64,000 nt of DNA, taken from Epichloe hybrida (lineage: Eukaryota; Ascomycota; Sordariomycetes; Hypocreales; Clavicipitaceae). Within the stretch, counting starts at the first letter, position 1; each line of letters opens with the position of its first letter. The position numbers and the translations under genes are program-made. This document shows, one piece after another, positions 12,231-25,199 of this stretch. The stretch spans positions 744,001 through 808,000 of the forward strand of contig JAFEKR010000020.1 of NCBI GenBank assembly GCA_019022495.1, read 5' to 3'. Below the pieces are notes generated by a model, which had not been told where the DNA came from, did no database searches, and saw only the letters and a program-made list of their open reading frames with translations.

Positions 12231-15200
12231 CATAACTACCTTATATTAACTTTATTACTTAGCTATTACTTATAGTTATTAATAATTTCTCTAGTAATAA
12301 AATCCCTTTTTAATACCTAAGAATTCTCTAAAGTATTATAGCCCTTCTATTTAACCAGATATTTACGACGCCTTCCGTTGTAGCGGTGCAAAACAATTCT
12401 CTTAACTTTAAACTCTTATTTGTTGTCTTCAATAGTATCTCATAGCGAGGGCGCATCTTCCACGTCTATTAGGTTCCCTTTAAAAGGTTTAAGACTAGTA
12501 ATATTAAATACATTATATAATTAAGTCCTAGGTGGCAATTTTAATTAATACGCTAATCCATGACTTTTGATTGCCTTTTTAATCTTATAGGGGCCTAGAT
12601 ACTTCGTAGCTAGCTTCCTACTAGGGCATCTTAGGTTAATGTTTTTTATTAATAATAAAACATAGTCACTAACTTTAAACCTTATTAGAGTTCTCTTCTA
12701 GTTATAATATTTTTTGTACTAAGTCTACAAGTCACTTAAAAGCTACTTAATTATAGTGTGCTTCTCTCTTAGTGCTAAAATCCTACTTTTAGCTTAATCG
12801 TTTACTAAAGGGATGTCTACTACTACTTACTGCGGACCTCTAGGATTGTAACCTTGTAACGCCTCCGCTAGTGTGTAGCCATGCGTTAAGTAATTGCTTG
12901 TGTTATACGCGAATTGCGCTATTAACAGGTTATCCACCTAATTAGTCTATTTAGCATAAGCAAAAGCCCTCAAATAATGTTCTAAGACCTAGTTTAAACG
13001 TTCTATCTAACTGTCTATCTAGGGGTGAAAAGCAGTGCTAAGTAGCTGCTTTATCGCAAGAAGATAGTAAAAAGTCATCTAGAAACCACTAGTAAATGTG
13101 GAACCCCAGTCTATCATAATACCTTCTAGGGCTCTATAGTCTCTAAAAACATATTCTAAGAACACAGTTACTAGCCTGTCGCTAGTTAGTCGCGTTAACA
13201 CAGGGATGTAGATACTGTATTTTGTGAAATGGTTAACAATAACTAAAATTACGTCATAGGTTTGATTTAAATCTTTCACTAGTGAAAGTCTAGTAACAAA
13301 ATCCATTAATAATTCTTAAAAGGGGCGATTAGGCACTAGCAACGCAGCTAGCTTGCCATATAGTTTGTAATGCCTTGGTTTTGAAGTCTAATAATTTACG
13401 TAAGTGCTAACGTGCACCTTTGTATCTTTCTTTATTATTAGCTAATAATATTAGTTTATAATCTAATAAAGAGTTCTGCTCACTCCTTAGTGCCTAGTAG
13501 CGGTGTTATTATAAGTTAGCAATAAAATTTCTTTTCTTATACCTAGAGGAATAAAAACACGATTCTTAAACATTAATAGCTTAGAGGGTCTAATTAACTA
13601 TATCTAGGATATAGCTAAATCGCTGCTTTTAAGCAACTTTAATTAACCTACAGTAAAGTCATTGCCTTGCTATGCTTTATATAATAAGACTTAAATTAAG
13701 GGTTTTAATTCTAAGCTCTTTTCTAGAAAGTTAGAGTTAAACTTAGAAGAGGTTCTCCGAACAGATTAAATCCTAGCTATAATATCTCTGTAAGTGATTA
13801 GTTTAATAGATGCTTCTAGTCTTATAGGGACATAGACAAGTGACGTTTTCAAGGGGCGCCCTTGCCGCTTACTAGCAATAACCCATGCTAGTCTATCCCT
13901 ATTGGCAATGGCTAGTCTAATAGGAAAATTAAAACAATTAAGCACTAACTAATGCATACGCTAGGTACTAATAGTATTACTATAGCTAGCTCGTCGCTTG
14001 TTAACTAAAGTATAAAAAGTATTAAATAACCCTACTAATATAACTCTTCTAAGATTGTCTAGATTATTAGGTTCTTTAGGAATACAGTCAAGTTGCGATT
14101 TTTTAAAACCCTAGATGTTAGCAGTATCATCGCAGCGTCGTCGCAACCGACTATTAGTTACATTAAGTGACGTTTTCGTGGAGCCTATAGCATTAATAAT
14201 ATCGCCATAGTGTTCCTATCTCTTAGTATTCACAAATTTAGATAAAAAGGCAGGAAGTTACGTAGTTACTACTTCCTCTTTCCTTACCTTACTTATAAAA
14301 TCTAGTCTTCTTAAAAGTAGGTTAGTAGGATTTAATTTCCTCGCATAATACATAATCTTAAAGTTAAAAGGATAAAGCTTATTAAGCGCAGTTACCTACC
14401 TACTAGTAAGCTTAGGCTTTGTAGCGAGGTACTTATGGTTTAAATAATCTATAATGACTTTAATTATATAAGCTAAATAAGCGAGATAGTGTCTCCATGT
14501 GCGAAAAGCCTCTTAGATAGCTAATAATTTGCCGTTAGGTGTTAAATATCGCAATTTAGTATTGGTTATCTTTCTTGACATAAACGTAACTAGGTGCTAG
14601 TGACCTAGCACTAACATTGTGAGTATAGCCCTAATTACATGTCTAGATGCATCTGTCTCCACTCTAAGATACATAAGTGGGTTAAAATACACTAAAATTA
14701 GCGCTTTCTAAAATCTTTATTAAAGTTCTCTAAACGCTGCTATCTCGCGGGGTTCTAGTTTAAACGTCACTAGTTAATTCCCTCTAAGGCAATCTGTTAA
14801 TAGAATAATAACTTTACTATACTATTTAATAAAACGGCGGTAAAATCCAGTAAAACCAAGAAATAACTAAATATTAAAAACACTGCGTGGTATTGGCTAG
14901 GTCATAATTGCTTTAACTCTTACTAGGTCTATTGCAATACCTTTCTCTAATATCTTAAAGCCTAAAAATTCAACTTCCTTAACTAAAAATTAACACTTCT
15001 TAAGGTTAATAAAAAGACCTGCCTCTCTAAACCTACGTAAAACTTATTTAACGTGCTTTATATAATCTTTAACCCTGCTGCTATATATTAGCGTATTATC
15101 TAGATAGACAATGCAGGTCTTATTAATAAGTCCTTTAAGAGCATTATTAATATACTCCTGAAAAGTCGCTAGTGTGTTAACTAGTCTAAATAGCATCACT

Positions 15201-17617
15201 AGATATTTGAAGTGGCTATATTGATAACAGAACGCTGTTTTCCACTTATTGCCTAAGCGGATATGTAGCCGGTGGTACGTATCTTTTAAATCTAGGACTG
15301 TGAAAATAACTGCGCCCGCTAATTAATTGAGAATTTCGGTGATAAGGGGCAAAGGGGCCTTATTCTTAATTGTGATCTTGTTTAGGCCCCTATAATCCAC
15401 ATAAAGCCTTAATTTCCCTCCTTTCTTTAGAACGAATAAAATTAGGGCTCTAGCTAGGCTGACTGATCTTCTAATCTACCCTTTAAGCTACGTACTTGTA
15501 AGGTACTCTCTAAGAACCTCTAGCTCCCTTTTGGCTAAATTATATATAGGCCCCTAAGGTAGTGTTTTCCCTTCTTCTAATTTAATCGCATAAGTGTAAC
15601 CTCCTAGTTTAGGAAGCTTACCCGCTAACTCTTTAGAAAAAACATCTATAAACTCCCTGTATTCTTCTGGGATTGTTAGTGTAGGGCGCTTGGTGCTCTT
15701 ATCCTAATTTAACTTAGCTTCTTCGCTGCTTGTGTCTTCCGAAATTAGCATGACTATAATACCTTTGCTTTTTTGCTATAAATAAGCGTACTTAAGGATT
15801 TACGTAGCTGCTTTACTATTTATTTGTGCGTCTGTTGCTACTAGGTCCTTTAATTAGCCTTTTCCTTTTCCTTTTTGATTTTTGTTTTCTAGAACACTTA
15901 GCCTAATCTTTATTGCTCCTAATAATAAAGTAACTACTACTATTTTTTTCTCTCTGTGTACTCGCTGCTTGCCATAAGTGAAGGAGAGACGTTCTGTCGT
16001 TACTAGATATCTCTAGTATTCGTGCTCCTAACACATGATCACAGGTAAATACTCTTTAATCTAGTCTATACCTAGAATTATCCCTTTACCTATATTAGCA
16101 ATAAAGTAGCTAACTTAGCAGACCTTTGCAAATCCTATACTATCTTTTATCTTAACTAATTTTTTCAGAATTCCTCAATGTAAAATCACTTTTTTACTCG
16201 CACTCTCTAATATCCTATCTAATTAGATCACATTCTCCTAATCCTTTTTTAATAATAATTTTAGATAAATTATTAAAGACTGTGCGCCTGTATTAAACAG
16301 CGCTTGCATAGCTAACCACTAGTTATCTTATCGCAGAGATGCCTGCATTCTCATTCTATTATCTATAGGGTATTCCATGGCAAGATCGCATTCCTAGGTC
16401 CGTGCTAATTAAACTAGTATTATATTAGGAGACGTAGCTTTATTGCTGCTTTCCCTATGCTTCTTAGTTATGTGTTTAGTACTTTTATAGGTAAAATAAT
16501 CCAGTGCCTAATAAGTTAGTATAGCATGCCTAGGCTTTTCACATTTATAGCACACTAGGGATAATCTTTTCCCTTAGTCTTCGCTCTATTACTACGCCCT
16601 ATTTACAGGTGATGTGAAACGAGAGCGTTACCTCTTTCTTTTAGAGTCCTAACCTTTTTCATTATTTTAGCCTAAACCTGTCGTAACCTCTGCTTTCTTA
16701 CCCTAGCCTTATAGTTAGCTCTAGGTTATTAGGATCTCTTAACTAATTATCTGCTTCCTTATAGCGTTGTTTAAGCTATTTAGAAAGATTGTAATTCTTA
16801 GATATACAGGGATTTCTTTAGGTAACTTAGCTTCTACCTTATCCTAGGCTTATATAAAGGATTAAAACAATTAGCTATTCTTCTGCCTGAGATTTAGCAG
16901 TGACCTTGTCGCTTCTAAGCGTCTTGCACCTGCATCTATTATTCCAGTTTTTAACTATTCTAGGAAATCTGCCTAGGTAATTAATAAATAATCTACGTGC
17001 CTATCTATAGCTATATAACGCATTTACTATCGCTTTATATCACTAGCTAGGCAGCTGCCTATATACGCTACCTTAGTTGCGTTATCCTTAAAGGTATGGC
17101 GGTTTAATTTAAATAGTATGTCTAAGTCTACTAAGAAATTCTGCAGGCTTTCATACGTTTCCCCTTTGTATATAGGCATTTTTATCTGCGTTTTAATAAG
17201 ACTACCTTGCTACGCAATTGCTACTATGTCACTATAGACCATAGGTGGAATCGTAGCTAATATTTAAGGGGTAATTATAGGTCTAGATTAAGGGGTAATT
17301 GCGGGTCTAGTTTAAGGTCTAGCTAATCCTAGATTTGCCTTAAGCTCTCTGATTTACGCCTCTATCTATAAGACCTCTTGTCTTCTCTAAAGGCAACGCA
17401 GCTTAGATTATATAACCTTATAGCGTCGCTATAATGCCCTTTCTTCTTTAGTTATATTATCTATACCTCCACCTAAATTAGGATTAAGTGGCGTTTATCG
17501 CACCCTATTATCTATAGTTCTAGATTGTAGGGGTTCTCTATCTTCCTAATTATCTATAGCTTTATTATTGCAAGGTACTAGCGTGTTTCTTATAGATCTT
17601 CGGAGTGTTAGCTACAT
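12230..17617 (-). pseudogene. gypsy A2 gag-pol polyprotein with chromodomain
   Basis: The start ATG is at 17617-17615, supported by copy A4, which shares the next codons (MQLTLRRSIRN; Gln is a stop in A2). In order: capsid region (about 17200-17000); CCHC zinc knuckle CYKCEKPRHAILTY near 16520-16560 with last Cys changed to Tyr; aspartic protease motif LFNTGAQSLI near 16285 (Asp of DTG changed to Asn); reverse transcriptase with IVYLDNTLIY near 15070-15115 (YLDD changed to YLDN); RNase H near 14400-14640 (KLLAI*EAFRTWRHYLAY); integrase core in the open stretch 13079-13306 (MDFVTRLS and MIDWGSTF hold two catalytic Asp) continuing to ERLNQVLEHYLRAFAYAK-type sequence with the Glu kept; and a C-terminal chromodomain (EFKVKRIVLHRYNGRRRKYL, about 12360-12420). 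Many Gln/Trp codons are stops. Chromodomains of this group bind histone marks and guide integration. Confidence 0.92.
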
Positions 17618-17668
17618 AATAATCTAGCTAATGGTTTATATCCTTAAAAAGGTTAAGAGAGATTAATT

Positions 17669-17938
17669 TATTACGGCTTACACCAAAAGGTTAAGAACGA
17701 AGTGATAGCTAAGACTATCACAGTCGCTGCTAGATAGATGCTAGCTAGGGGCGGGTGCGTGAAGGTTTTAATCTCTAACCTAGCACTAACAATGTGCGCA
17801 GTCTTTAATAAATACCCCGCTCCATAAGCACGTGGCTATCTCGTAGCTAGCTAGCCTCTTTGTCATCCGCATGGCCCGAAGGTTCTCCGAAGACCCGCTT
17901 CGATGAACATCCTATCTTTGACCTCTGCGCTCCTGACA
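17669..17938 (-). repeat. 5' LTR of gypsy A2 (270 bp)
   Basis: Minus-strand start TGTCAGGAGCGCAGAGG; the far end reads GCCGTAATA where A1 keeps GCCGTGACA. It keeps more CpG and GC-rich stretches than its 3' partner. Confidence 0.95.
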
Positions 17939-18674
17939 CTTATTTAATTAATAAGTATATTATATCTCTTACCCTAGCCTAGGGTATTTTAAGCCACTAG
18001 GATTTACTTAATCTAATATTTCTTAATAAGTTTATTATTACCCTTTATAAGAACTTATTCTAGTTTTAAATAGAAGTCCTAGAGCTTTTAACTAAAGAGA
18101 GAGTTCTTAATAGTATATTTAATAAGGTCTATATAAAATACTAGGTAAATACCTCTTAGGATATTAAGCTATACTATAAGTAATATTAGGACTTTATAAC
18201 TATATACTTTACTATTACCTAATTAAGTTTCTATAAAAGGTAGTTAGTTTTAATATTTTTAAGTAAAAGCTATGCCTTATCTCTAACCTAAAACTATTTT
18301 ACTAGCTAATATAAAGTAAGTATAGTATCTTATTACCTTTATTATATAATAGGCTATTATAGCTTATACTAGATAAGTACTTTCCTAAAGGTACTTAAGA
18401 AACTATATTACTTACCCCTTTAGTATTATTATAAAAGTAAACTTATCTAGTAATAACTAGACTAGCTTTAGATTATAGCTATATAGTAGCTTATTTAAGC
18501 TAACTCCTATTATAAAAGATACTATTATTAATTATAAGCTAGTAAGTAACTAGATATTTTAGCTAGTTAAACTATAAGAAAGAGACTATAATATATAGTA
18601 TTACTTATATCTCTTAGTTTACTTACTTTATATTACTATTAGTCTATAGGTAGTATAATATAGAAAGTAACTAA
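17939..18674 (-). pseudogene. gypsy B2 3' pol fragment
   Basis: This is the piece of gypsy B2 between gypsy A2 and the solo LTR. Its reverse complement matches 49670-50280 of copy B1, which covers late integrase and the chromodomain-like C-terminus. No open frame survives. Confidence 0.7.
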
Positions 18675-19150
18675 TGTGTGGCTAGAATTGTGACCTCTCG
18701 AGACCTCTCTCACAAGACCACAGGCCTCTAGACCTCGGCATCGTCAGATCTATCGGCATCGCCGGATCAATCGGATCCCTAGTCATGTGACTATCTAGCT
18801 AGATAAAATCCCTAGATTCCCTCCCCTTTTATAGAAAATTAACTCTCCCTTCGTTACCTTTAGTTTGGATTATTCAATAGATAAGATAACCTAGCATTGT
18901 GTTTAACCTAATAAGATAAATTTAACCTGACATTAAAAAGAGACCTCTTTTGGCTTGGATCCTCGCGATGGATCGCAAATATCGCAGACCTAGATCCCGT
19001 TATCTAGGTTCCGGCTTCGATATCGTTGAATTCGTCAGTATCGTCAGTATCATTAGCATCGTCAATATCATCGTTTTTATCGTTATCATCAGCTTCGTCA
19101 TTGAGACCGTCTTTTCTGTCGTTTTGGGGTGTTGTTTTTAACCTGACAAA
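18675..19150 (+). repeat. Solo LTR of the tandem-repeat LTR family (476 bp)
   Basis: It is homologous to the 444-bp LTRs at 23994 and 28002, starting TGTGTGGCTAGAATTG and ending CCTGACAAA. It is flanked by a 4-bp duplication CTAA (18671-18674 and 19151-19154) inside gypsy B2. No internal region remains, so it is the product of LTR-LTR recombination. The open frame at 18950-19141 lies in the ATCGTC-type microrepeats of this LTR and is not treated as a gene. Confidence 0.9.
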
Positions 19151-19154
19151 CTAA

Positions 19155-22100
19155 TTAATTCTAACTAAAGAGTATAATATTATCTAAAATTTTCCTAATT
19201 AATCTAAACTATAATTTATAATAATTAATTAAGAAAACCCCCTAAACTACTACTAAACTATTTTAAATCTCTTTATATATTCCTTAGCTCTTATAGAAGT
19301 TATAGCCTTAAGCTAAATAAATTTAAAGAGTTAATCTATAATAACTATTAGATATTATAGCTTTTCTAGGGATAGTACTAGTAAGTTTATTATAAAGTTA
19401 ATAAAGATTTATAACTAAAACTAGTTAGAAATAAGTAAAGGCTTTAGTAAGCCCTAGCATTATTAATAGCTTTTATAACTACTATAGTAGTAATAGTTAT
19501 AAATAAACCTAGTAATATCTTATAATATCCTATCCTAGTAAAATTAGTATTATAAGATTTAAAACGTAATATTATAGCCTAAGTGCCTTACTACTAGTAA
19601 ATTATAGCATTACTATATTAGGGTTATTATAAGAGGCTCTTACACTAAAACCTAAGTATAGTCCCTAAACTAAAGCACTTTATAAGTGCTTATAGAATAA
19701 TTTACTACTTACTTTCTTATAAGTACCTTAATAAAAAACCTTTAGGCCCCTTCCTAAATAGCCTTTAATTAAGTACTATATATAAGGTTAGAGATAATAG
19801 CTTAGTCCTATAAGGTCTAAAGGTATTTAGTAATAAAGAGAACCTTACTAGCTAGGAATAGCATTATATTACTATTATCTTACTATTTATCTAGTATTAG
19901 TAAGAGTTATATAATAGTAATAAGTTATAGAATATATTTTATTCTAGAGGTTACCCCTTCCTAGTCTTACTCCCTTTAAGAAAGAGTATTAAGCTATTAT
20001 ACTTATATACTAAGTTTATACTAAAGGTGAAAATTAAATAGCATAAGTATATTTACTTATTAAGCCTATTAATCTAATATTAACTAGGGAGTTATAAAGT
20101 ACTTTAGGTTCTTATAGTCTATATAGATTATAAATAGACTAGAAATACCCTATAGCTTAGCTAACTATACCTTAAGGTATAAGATAATAGCTAATAATTC
20201 CTTATTATAAATTATATAGTTCTTTTATAAGAATATAAGGCTAGTAAAGTAGTAAGTAACTAAGTATATAATACTATCCTAGCCTTACTAGGAAAGGTAT
20301 TCTCTAATAGCTATTCTAAAATAATTAGCTTTTACTACTATAAGGAGATCTAGGTCTTATTATACTAGTACTAGGTATATAATAAAGATATCTTTTAGCC
20401 TATTAAAGGTATTATTCTCTTTAGGTCCTTATTAAAAAGGGATATTTCTCTTAGTTAATTATATTAGTAGTATTACTAGTTCTAAAAAGTTACTAATAAA
20501 ATTATAGTAAAAGTTAGCAAACCCTAGGAAACTATAAACCCCCTAAAGTTTTATTAAGGCTACTTACTCCCTAATAGCTATAGCCTTTACTAGATCTAGA
20601 TAAATAAAATAACCTACTATAATAATATATCCTAGGTATTAAACTTCCTTTACTATAAATATAGACTTATTAAGGTCTAAGTATAAACCTATAGCCCTTA
20701 GGTAACCTAATATTAACTAAACCTTAGCTATATAGTCTTTCCTTAATCCCCCTAAGTAAACTAAGATATTATTAAAGTATACTATAATAAAATCCCCTAA
20801 TATATCCCCTAAGGACTTATTAATATAATATTAGAATATTACTAGTATACTAGCTAGGCTAAAGAGATAAAATAGCTACTTAAATAGCCTAAACCTAGTT
20901 TAAAACGCTATAAGGTACTTCTAGCTATTAGTAATCTATAGCTTATAAAACGCTATATAAATATTTACCTTTATAAACTAGTATACCTAAGATAAGGAAT
21001 AGAGTGTTTCCTTAATTAATAGATAAGAATAGTAATTTTATACTATTATCTTATTAAGAGTATAGTAGTTTATATAAAAATACTAACCTTTATTAGCCTT
21101 TTTAATAAGAAAAACTAGAGCTATAGCTAATAATAAGCTAGTATAAATCTAACCCTTATTTATTAAGTCTATAATCTAGTGCCTAACCTTTAGAAGCTAG
21201 TCCCTTAGTATATTATATAGTAATCCCTAAGGGAGTGTTAGTTTAAACCTATCCTAGTTCTTATATAAGTATATATAGTAATTAAGGGACCCCTAATAAG
21301 GAGGTAAACTATTAGCTTTAGCCTTATTAAAAAGGTTTATAAAGTTAGCTAACTCCTTAGGTAATATTAATATATCTAGGCTATTAGGCTTTATCTTAAG
21401 CACTATAATCTATAGTACTATTATTATCTCCCTAAGGCTTATAGTAATAAATATTATAGAAGTGTCTTTTCTATAGTATACTTAATATACTTTTATAGTA
21501 TATAAGGACTTAATAATCCCTTATACTAAAGTCTTTACCTTATATATAAAGGCTTTAAAGATATATAAGCCCTTTATTACTTAAATAACTAATTACTATT
21601 TTACTATATAAATAACTATATCATAATATTCTAGCTAAAGTATTCTAAGTATAATATCTTATATAAGGCCTAGTATAATATATAAATATACTAATAACTC
21701 CTAGCTATTAATATTTATTCTAGTGTATACTATATAGGTAATTAAGAAGGTATTCTCTTATACTCTCTTTCCTTTTATTTTTATTTTTACTATAGTTTAA
21801 ATATACTTTCTCTTTAGTAATTATATAAGCTTTAGGCTAAACTATTTTACTACTAACTTACTTATAGTACTATAATAATTATAACTATAATTAATCTAGA
21901 TATTAATATAATAATATATATTAAAAAGTATAGAAATTAAAAATAGTAATTAGTTTATATATTATACTATATCTTACTTTAACTTTATATAGCTTAAATA
22001 GTTATCCTATATTATAGTATATAGTTAGCTTACTTACCCTTATATAAGACTTTACTTAAGGGCTACTTATTTTCTATTAGGGAAATATTTACCTTTTTAT

Positions 22101-23318
22101 TTATACTTTTCTTATTTACTTTATATAAGTTAATACTAACCTATAGGTAATAAGGTAAGAGAAAGGTATACTCTTAAATATAGTAATCCTTAGATTTATA
22201 TTATAAGTAATATTCTTTTTAATAGTATTTAGCTAACTTTACTTCTAATACCTATTTAGCCTATTATATATTTATAGTAAGCTTTAGACCCTTTTTTTTC
22301 TTAACTAGCTTATTTTATTTTCCTAATTAAGTCCTTATTATATATACTTTAGTTATTAGTATATTACTCTTATAGTTAGTCTAAGGTATAGGTTTAGCTA
22401 GCTATAGTTTATATTAAAACTAGTACTTATTCTTTATAAAAAAGGCCTTAATATTAACTATAATCTTATAATACTATATAATAGCTATATACTATATACT
22501 TTAGCTAATACCTTAGCTTATACTAATTTCTCTTAAATACTTATTAAGCACTTATTAAAGCTTTACTAGCTTTATATTATTCCCTTAATAATTCTCTCTT
22601 ACTAATAAAAGCTTCTTTATAAAGTAAATAAAGAATATAAAAAATAGCTTTCTTAAGCCTTATTTTATTTAGTTAAGCTTTATAAAGGCTATTTTCTATT
22701 TATATAAATTAAAGAATATAAACTTAAGGTATTCTAGGAATTTAGCTAGGTTAAAATTATAAGTATTACCTTATTTAAAGAAAGTAATTACCTAAAACTA
22801 GACTTTAAAGAATAAGTTTTAGTAAATAAATATTTACTTATTTTTATTAATTTTAATAAAGTCTTTATTTACCTATAGCTTATATTTTATTAGAAACCTT
22901 TATATAGTAAATAAGGCCTTATTATTATTATATAAGTTACCTATAGGAATAGGTTTTTATTTTACCTTAGGTATAGTTAAGACTAAGTTAAAGGTAAGAG
23001 GTAAAGTAAGGTTAATTACTAAGGCACTAGGTTAAGCTATAATAGGTAATTAAGTTAAAGGTCTTATAGTGTTTATAGTTACTTATTATTAAAGCTATAT
23101 AAGCTTTACTATTTACTTATTAAGTATAAGTTAAAGCGTTTTAAATTAGGCTTATTAAGCTACTAGTAATACTATAGCGTTAAATAAGGGGGTTATTATT
23201 CCCTAGCTAGGTTAGTCTTATAGTTAAAGCATGCTTATAATATCTATTAATATATTTATTAGTATTTTTATTATATCTTTTAGTAGTTATTATAAAGAAC
23301 TAAAGGAAGTCTCTTAAT
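19155..23318 (-). pseudogene. gypsy B2 gag-pol remnant
   Basis: Reverse-complement match to 39768-46250 of copy B1 without its hAT insertions, giving gag, protease, reverse transcriptase, RNase H and early integrase. The RT motif near 20770-20790 reads FIIVYFNNIL, so both Asp of YLDD are Asn. The frame is closed by many TAA/TAG codons. Confidence 0.8.
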
Positions 23319-23536
23319 TATTATAAACTAGCCCCTAGGTAATTATAATAAGGTATTAATATAGTATTAAGAGACTTAAGGAAAAAGAAAAAAGGGTAAG
23401 AGACTATCCTTAGTAATGCCCCTTATACCCCCTAGGCTACTTATATAAGCCTCCTTTTCCTTACCCTAGCTGCTTTTACTAATTCTCTCTCTAACTGCTA
23501 TGCGAATAATGCTTAGGCAAAGCCTAAGCCCTTACA
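23319..23536 (-). repeat. 5' LTR of gypsy B2 (218 bp)
   Basis: Same 218-bp length as the B1 LTRs. On the minus strand it starts TGTAAGGGCTTAGGC. The hairpin GCTTAGGC-AAA-GCCTAAGC (23511-23529) lies 7 bp from that end. Sequence beyond 23536 is Copia copy 3. Confidence 0.92.
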
Positions 23537-23993
23537 ATTTTAGCGATTTCGTCTAAAGTAGAAGCCCAATCTAGCTTTTTAGAGGGAATTTAAACCTCTA
23601 TAGGGTAGCTAATCGGATAGCTATGACCCCTAAAGCTAGCATAGGTAAAAGGTGTTAAAAATAAGACCTATTTTTAGCCCTTTCTAGTTAAAGGACCTTT
23701 TTATTACTAGCTTGCATTGCAAGCTTAACAGCTGCACTGCAGCTGTTAACGGTCGCGAAGGTAGCTATCAATGGCTACGTCGCAGCTGTCAATAGCTGCG
23801 ACTGACCGTGTGGATGACTAATCCAAATCAATTATCAATTGTGGATTATTTAATTGCGTTGTGGCTACAAGCGTAGCTATAACCGCAGCGCCACTAGTAA
23901 TTAGGTAAGCTAGGGTGACGTAAGCAGGTTACCCTATAGCTATCTTTGACAGCGATTTTCTCTTTAACTAGAGGTTATACAAAAGTCTTATAT

Positions 23994-24437
23994 TGTGTGG
24001 CTAGAATTGTGACCTCTCAAGACCTCTCTCACAAGACCACAGGCCTCTAGACCTCGGCATCGTCGGATCTATCAGCATCGCCGGATCAATCGGATCCCTA
24101 GTCATGTGACTATCTAGCTAGATAAAATCCCTAGATTCCCTCCCCTTTCATAGAAAATTAACTCTCCCCTTTTGTGCGGTTACTACAGTATATGCTCTAG
24201 GTTTGTTTAATTAATAAGATAACTAGACATTAAAAAGAGACCTTAGTAGCTTGGATCCTCGCGATGGATCGCAAATATCGCAGACCTAGATCCCGTTATC
24301 TAGGTTCTAGCTTTAATATCGTTAAATTCGTTAGTATCGTTAGCATTGTTAATATTATCGTTTTTATCGTTATTATTAGCTTTGTCATTGAGACTGTCTT
24401 TTCCGTTATTTTAGGGTGTTGTTTTTCCCCTAACAAA
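23994..24437 (+). repeat. 5' LTR of tandem-repeat LTR element (444 bp)
   Basis: Starts TGTGTGGCTAGAATTGTG and ends in CTAACAAA (GACAAA in the partner). It contains a run of ATCGT-type microrepeats (about 24315-24400). The long open frame 24264-24602 starts here and crosses into the interior. Copies differ at Gly/Ser, Asp/Asn and Glu/Lys codons by RIP-type changes, so coding is doubtful. Confidence 0.93.
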
Positions 24438-24574
24438 ACTAGTGGAGAAATAGGGAATAGTTCTATTAGACCTTCTGCCATTAAATTCAATAATCCCCTC
24501 CTAACATTGCCTCTCTTGTTATTTCCCCCTTTGGTTATCCCTTCGTATAATTATTACAATTGTCAGCAGCTTCT

Positions 24575-24860
24575 TACCTCTTTTCCCTTCGATCTAGGTT
24601 AGCTAGATCAAATCCCTTCGTTCCGATCATTTAATCAAGGTCATCTGACTAATCTAACATCGTCAAAATCGTCAGATTAGTCAGATTAATTAATCGGAAC
24701 CGGCATGACCTTTTCCCCTTGATCCGGGCAGCTAGATCAAATTCCTTCATTCCGATCATTTAATCAAGGTCATCTGACTTGTCCGATATCATCAAAATCC
24801 TCGGATTCGTCAAATCAAATGATCGCGACCGTTACGACCTTTTCCCTCTTGACCTAGGTT
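24575..24860 (+). repeat. ~120-bp direct repeat inside the LTR element
   Basis: Two full and one partial copies of a unit containing CCGATCATTTAATCAAGGTC and a preceding ACCTTTTCCC. It lies upstream of, and differs from, the 146-bp repeat field. Confidence 0.8.
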
Positions 24861-25199
24861 AGCTAGGTCAAACCCTTCCTTTTGACCTTTTCTAACCTTT
24901 TGACTTTCCTTTCTAGCTTTAATCTCTTCTAGCTTTAACCTTCATTTCTAGCTTTAACCTTTTTTTTTCCTGATTTTCGACCTTCTAACCTGCCTAGCTT
25001 GAACTAATTCAATACCCTAGTTTTGCTTAGCTATCCGTTAGGGAGGCAAGCAGCTAGACCTTTGACTTTAACCTCAATAAATTAGGTCTTTTATGATTAG
25101 ACCTTTGACCTAACCTTTATTAGCTAGGTCCGTCGTTAAAGATTAATTAATCTAACTATCTAACGAGGCCTCTGACCGTTAAAGATCCCTCTAACTAAC

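Larger units (their letters stand above)
10055..17938 (-). mobile_element. Complete Ty3/gypsy chromovirus, family A copy A2 (7.9 kb)
   Basis: Two 270-bp LTRs (10055-10324 and 17669-17938) bound a 7,884-bp element on the minus strand. The flanks carry a 5-bp duplication CTTAC (10050-10054) / CTTAT (17939-17943) inside gypsy B2. Gene order gag, protease, reverse transcriptase, RNase H, integrase, chromodomain identifies a Ty3/gypsy chromovirus. A G-tract (10327-10334, minus strand) beside the 3' LTR is the polypurine-tract candidate. It is less mutated than the host gypsy B, consistent with a younger insertion. Confidence 0.95.
9094..23536 (-). mobile_element. Ty3/gypsy family B copy B2, interrupted
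   Basis: A heavily mutated gypsy B on the minus strand, recognised by reverse-complement match to the complete copy at 39550-52290. Its own sequence is in three pieces: 9094-10054, 17939-18674 and 19151-23536. The first gap is gypsy A2, the second a solo LTR. Its 5' LTR is 23319-23536. The far 3' end is not present because Copia copy 1 abuts it at 9094. It is very AT-rich with TpA everywhere. Confidence 0.85.

Noticed and set aside
24264..24602. A 112-codon open frame with a hydrophobic stretch.
   Set aside because: It begins in LTR microrepeats and runs into non-coding interior; copies show amino-acid-changing RIP substitutions and loss of the start codon.
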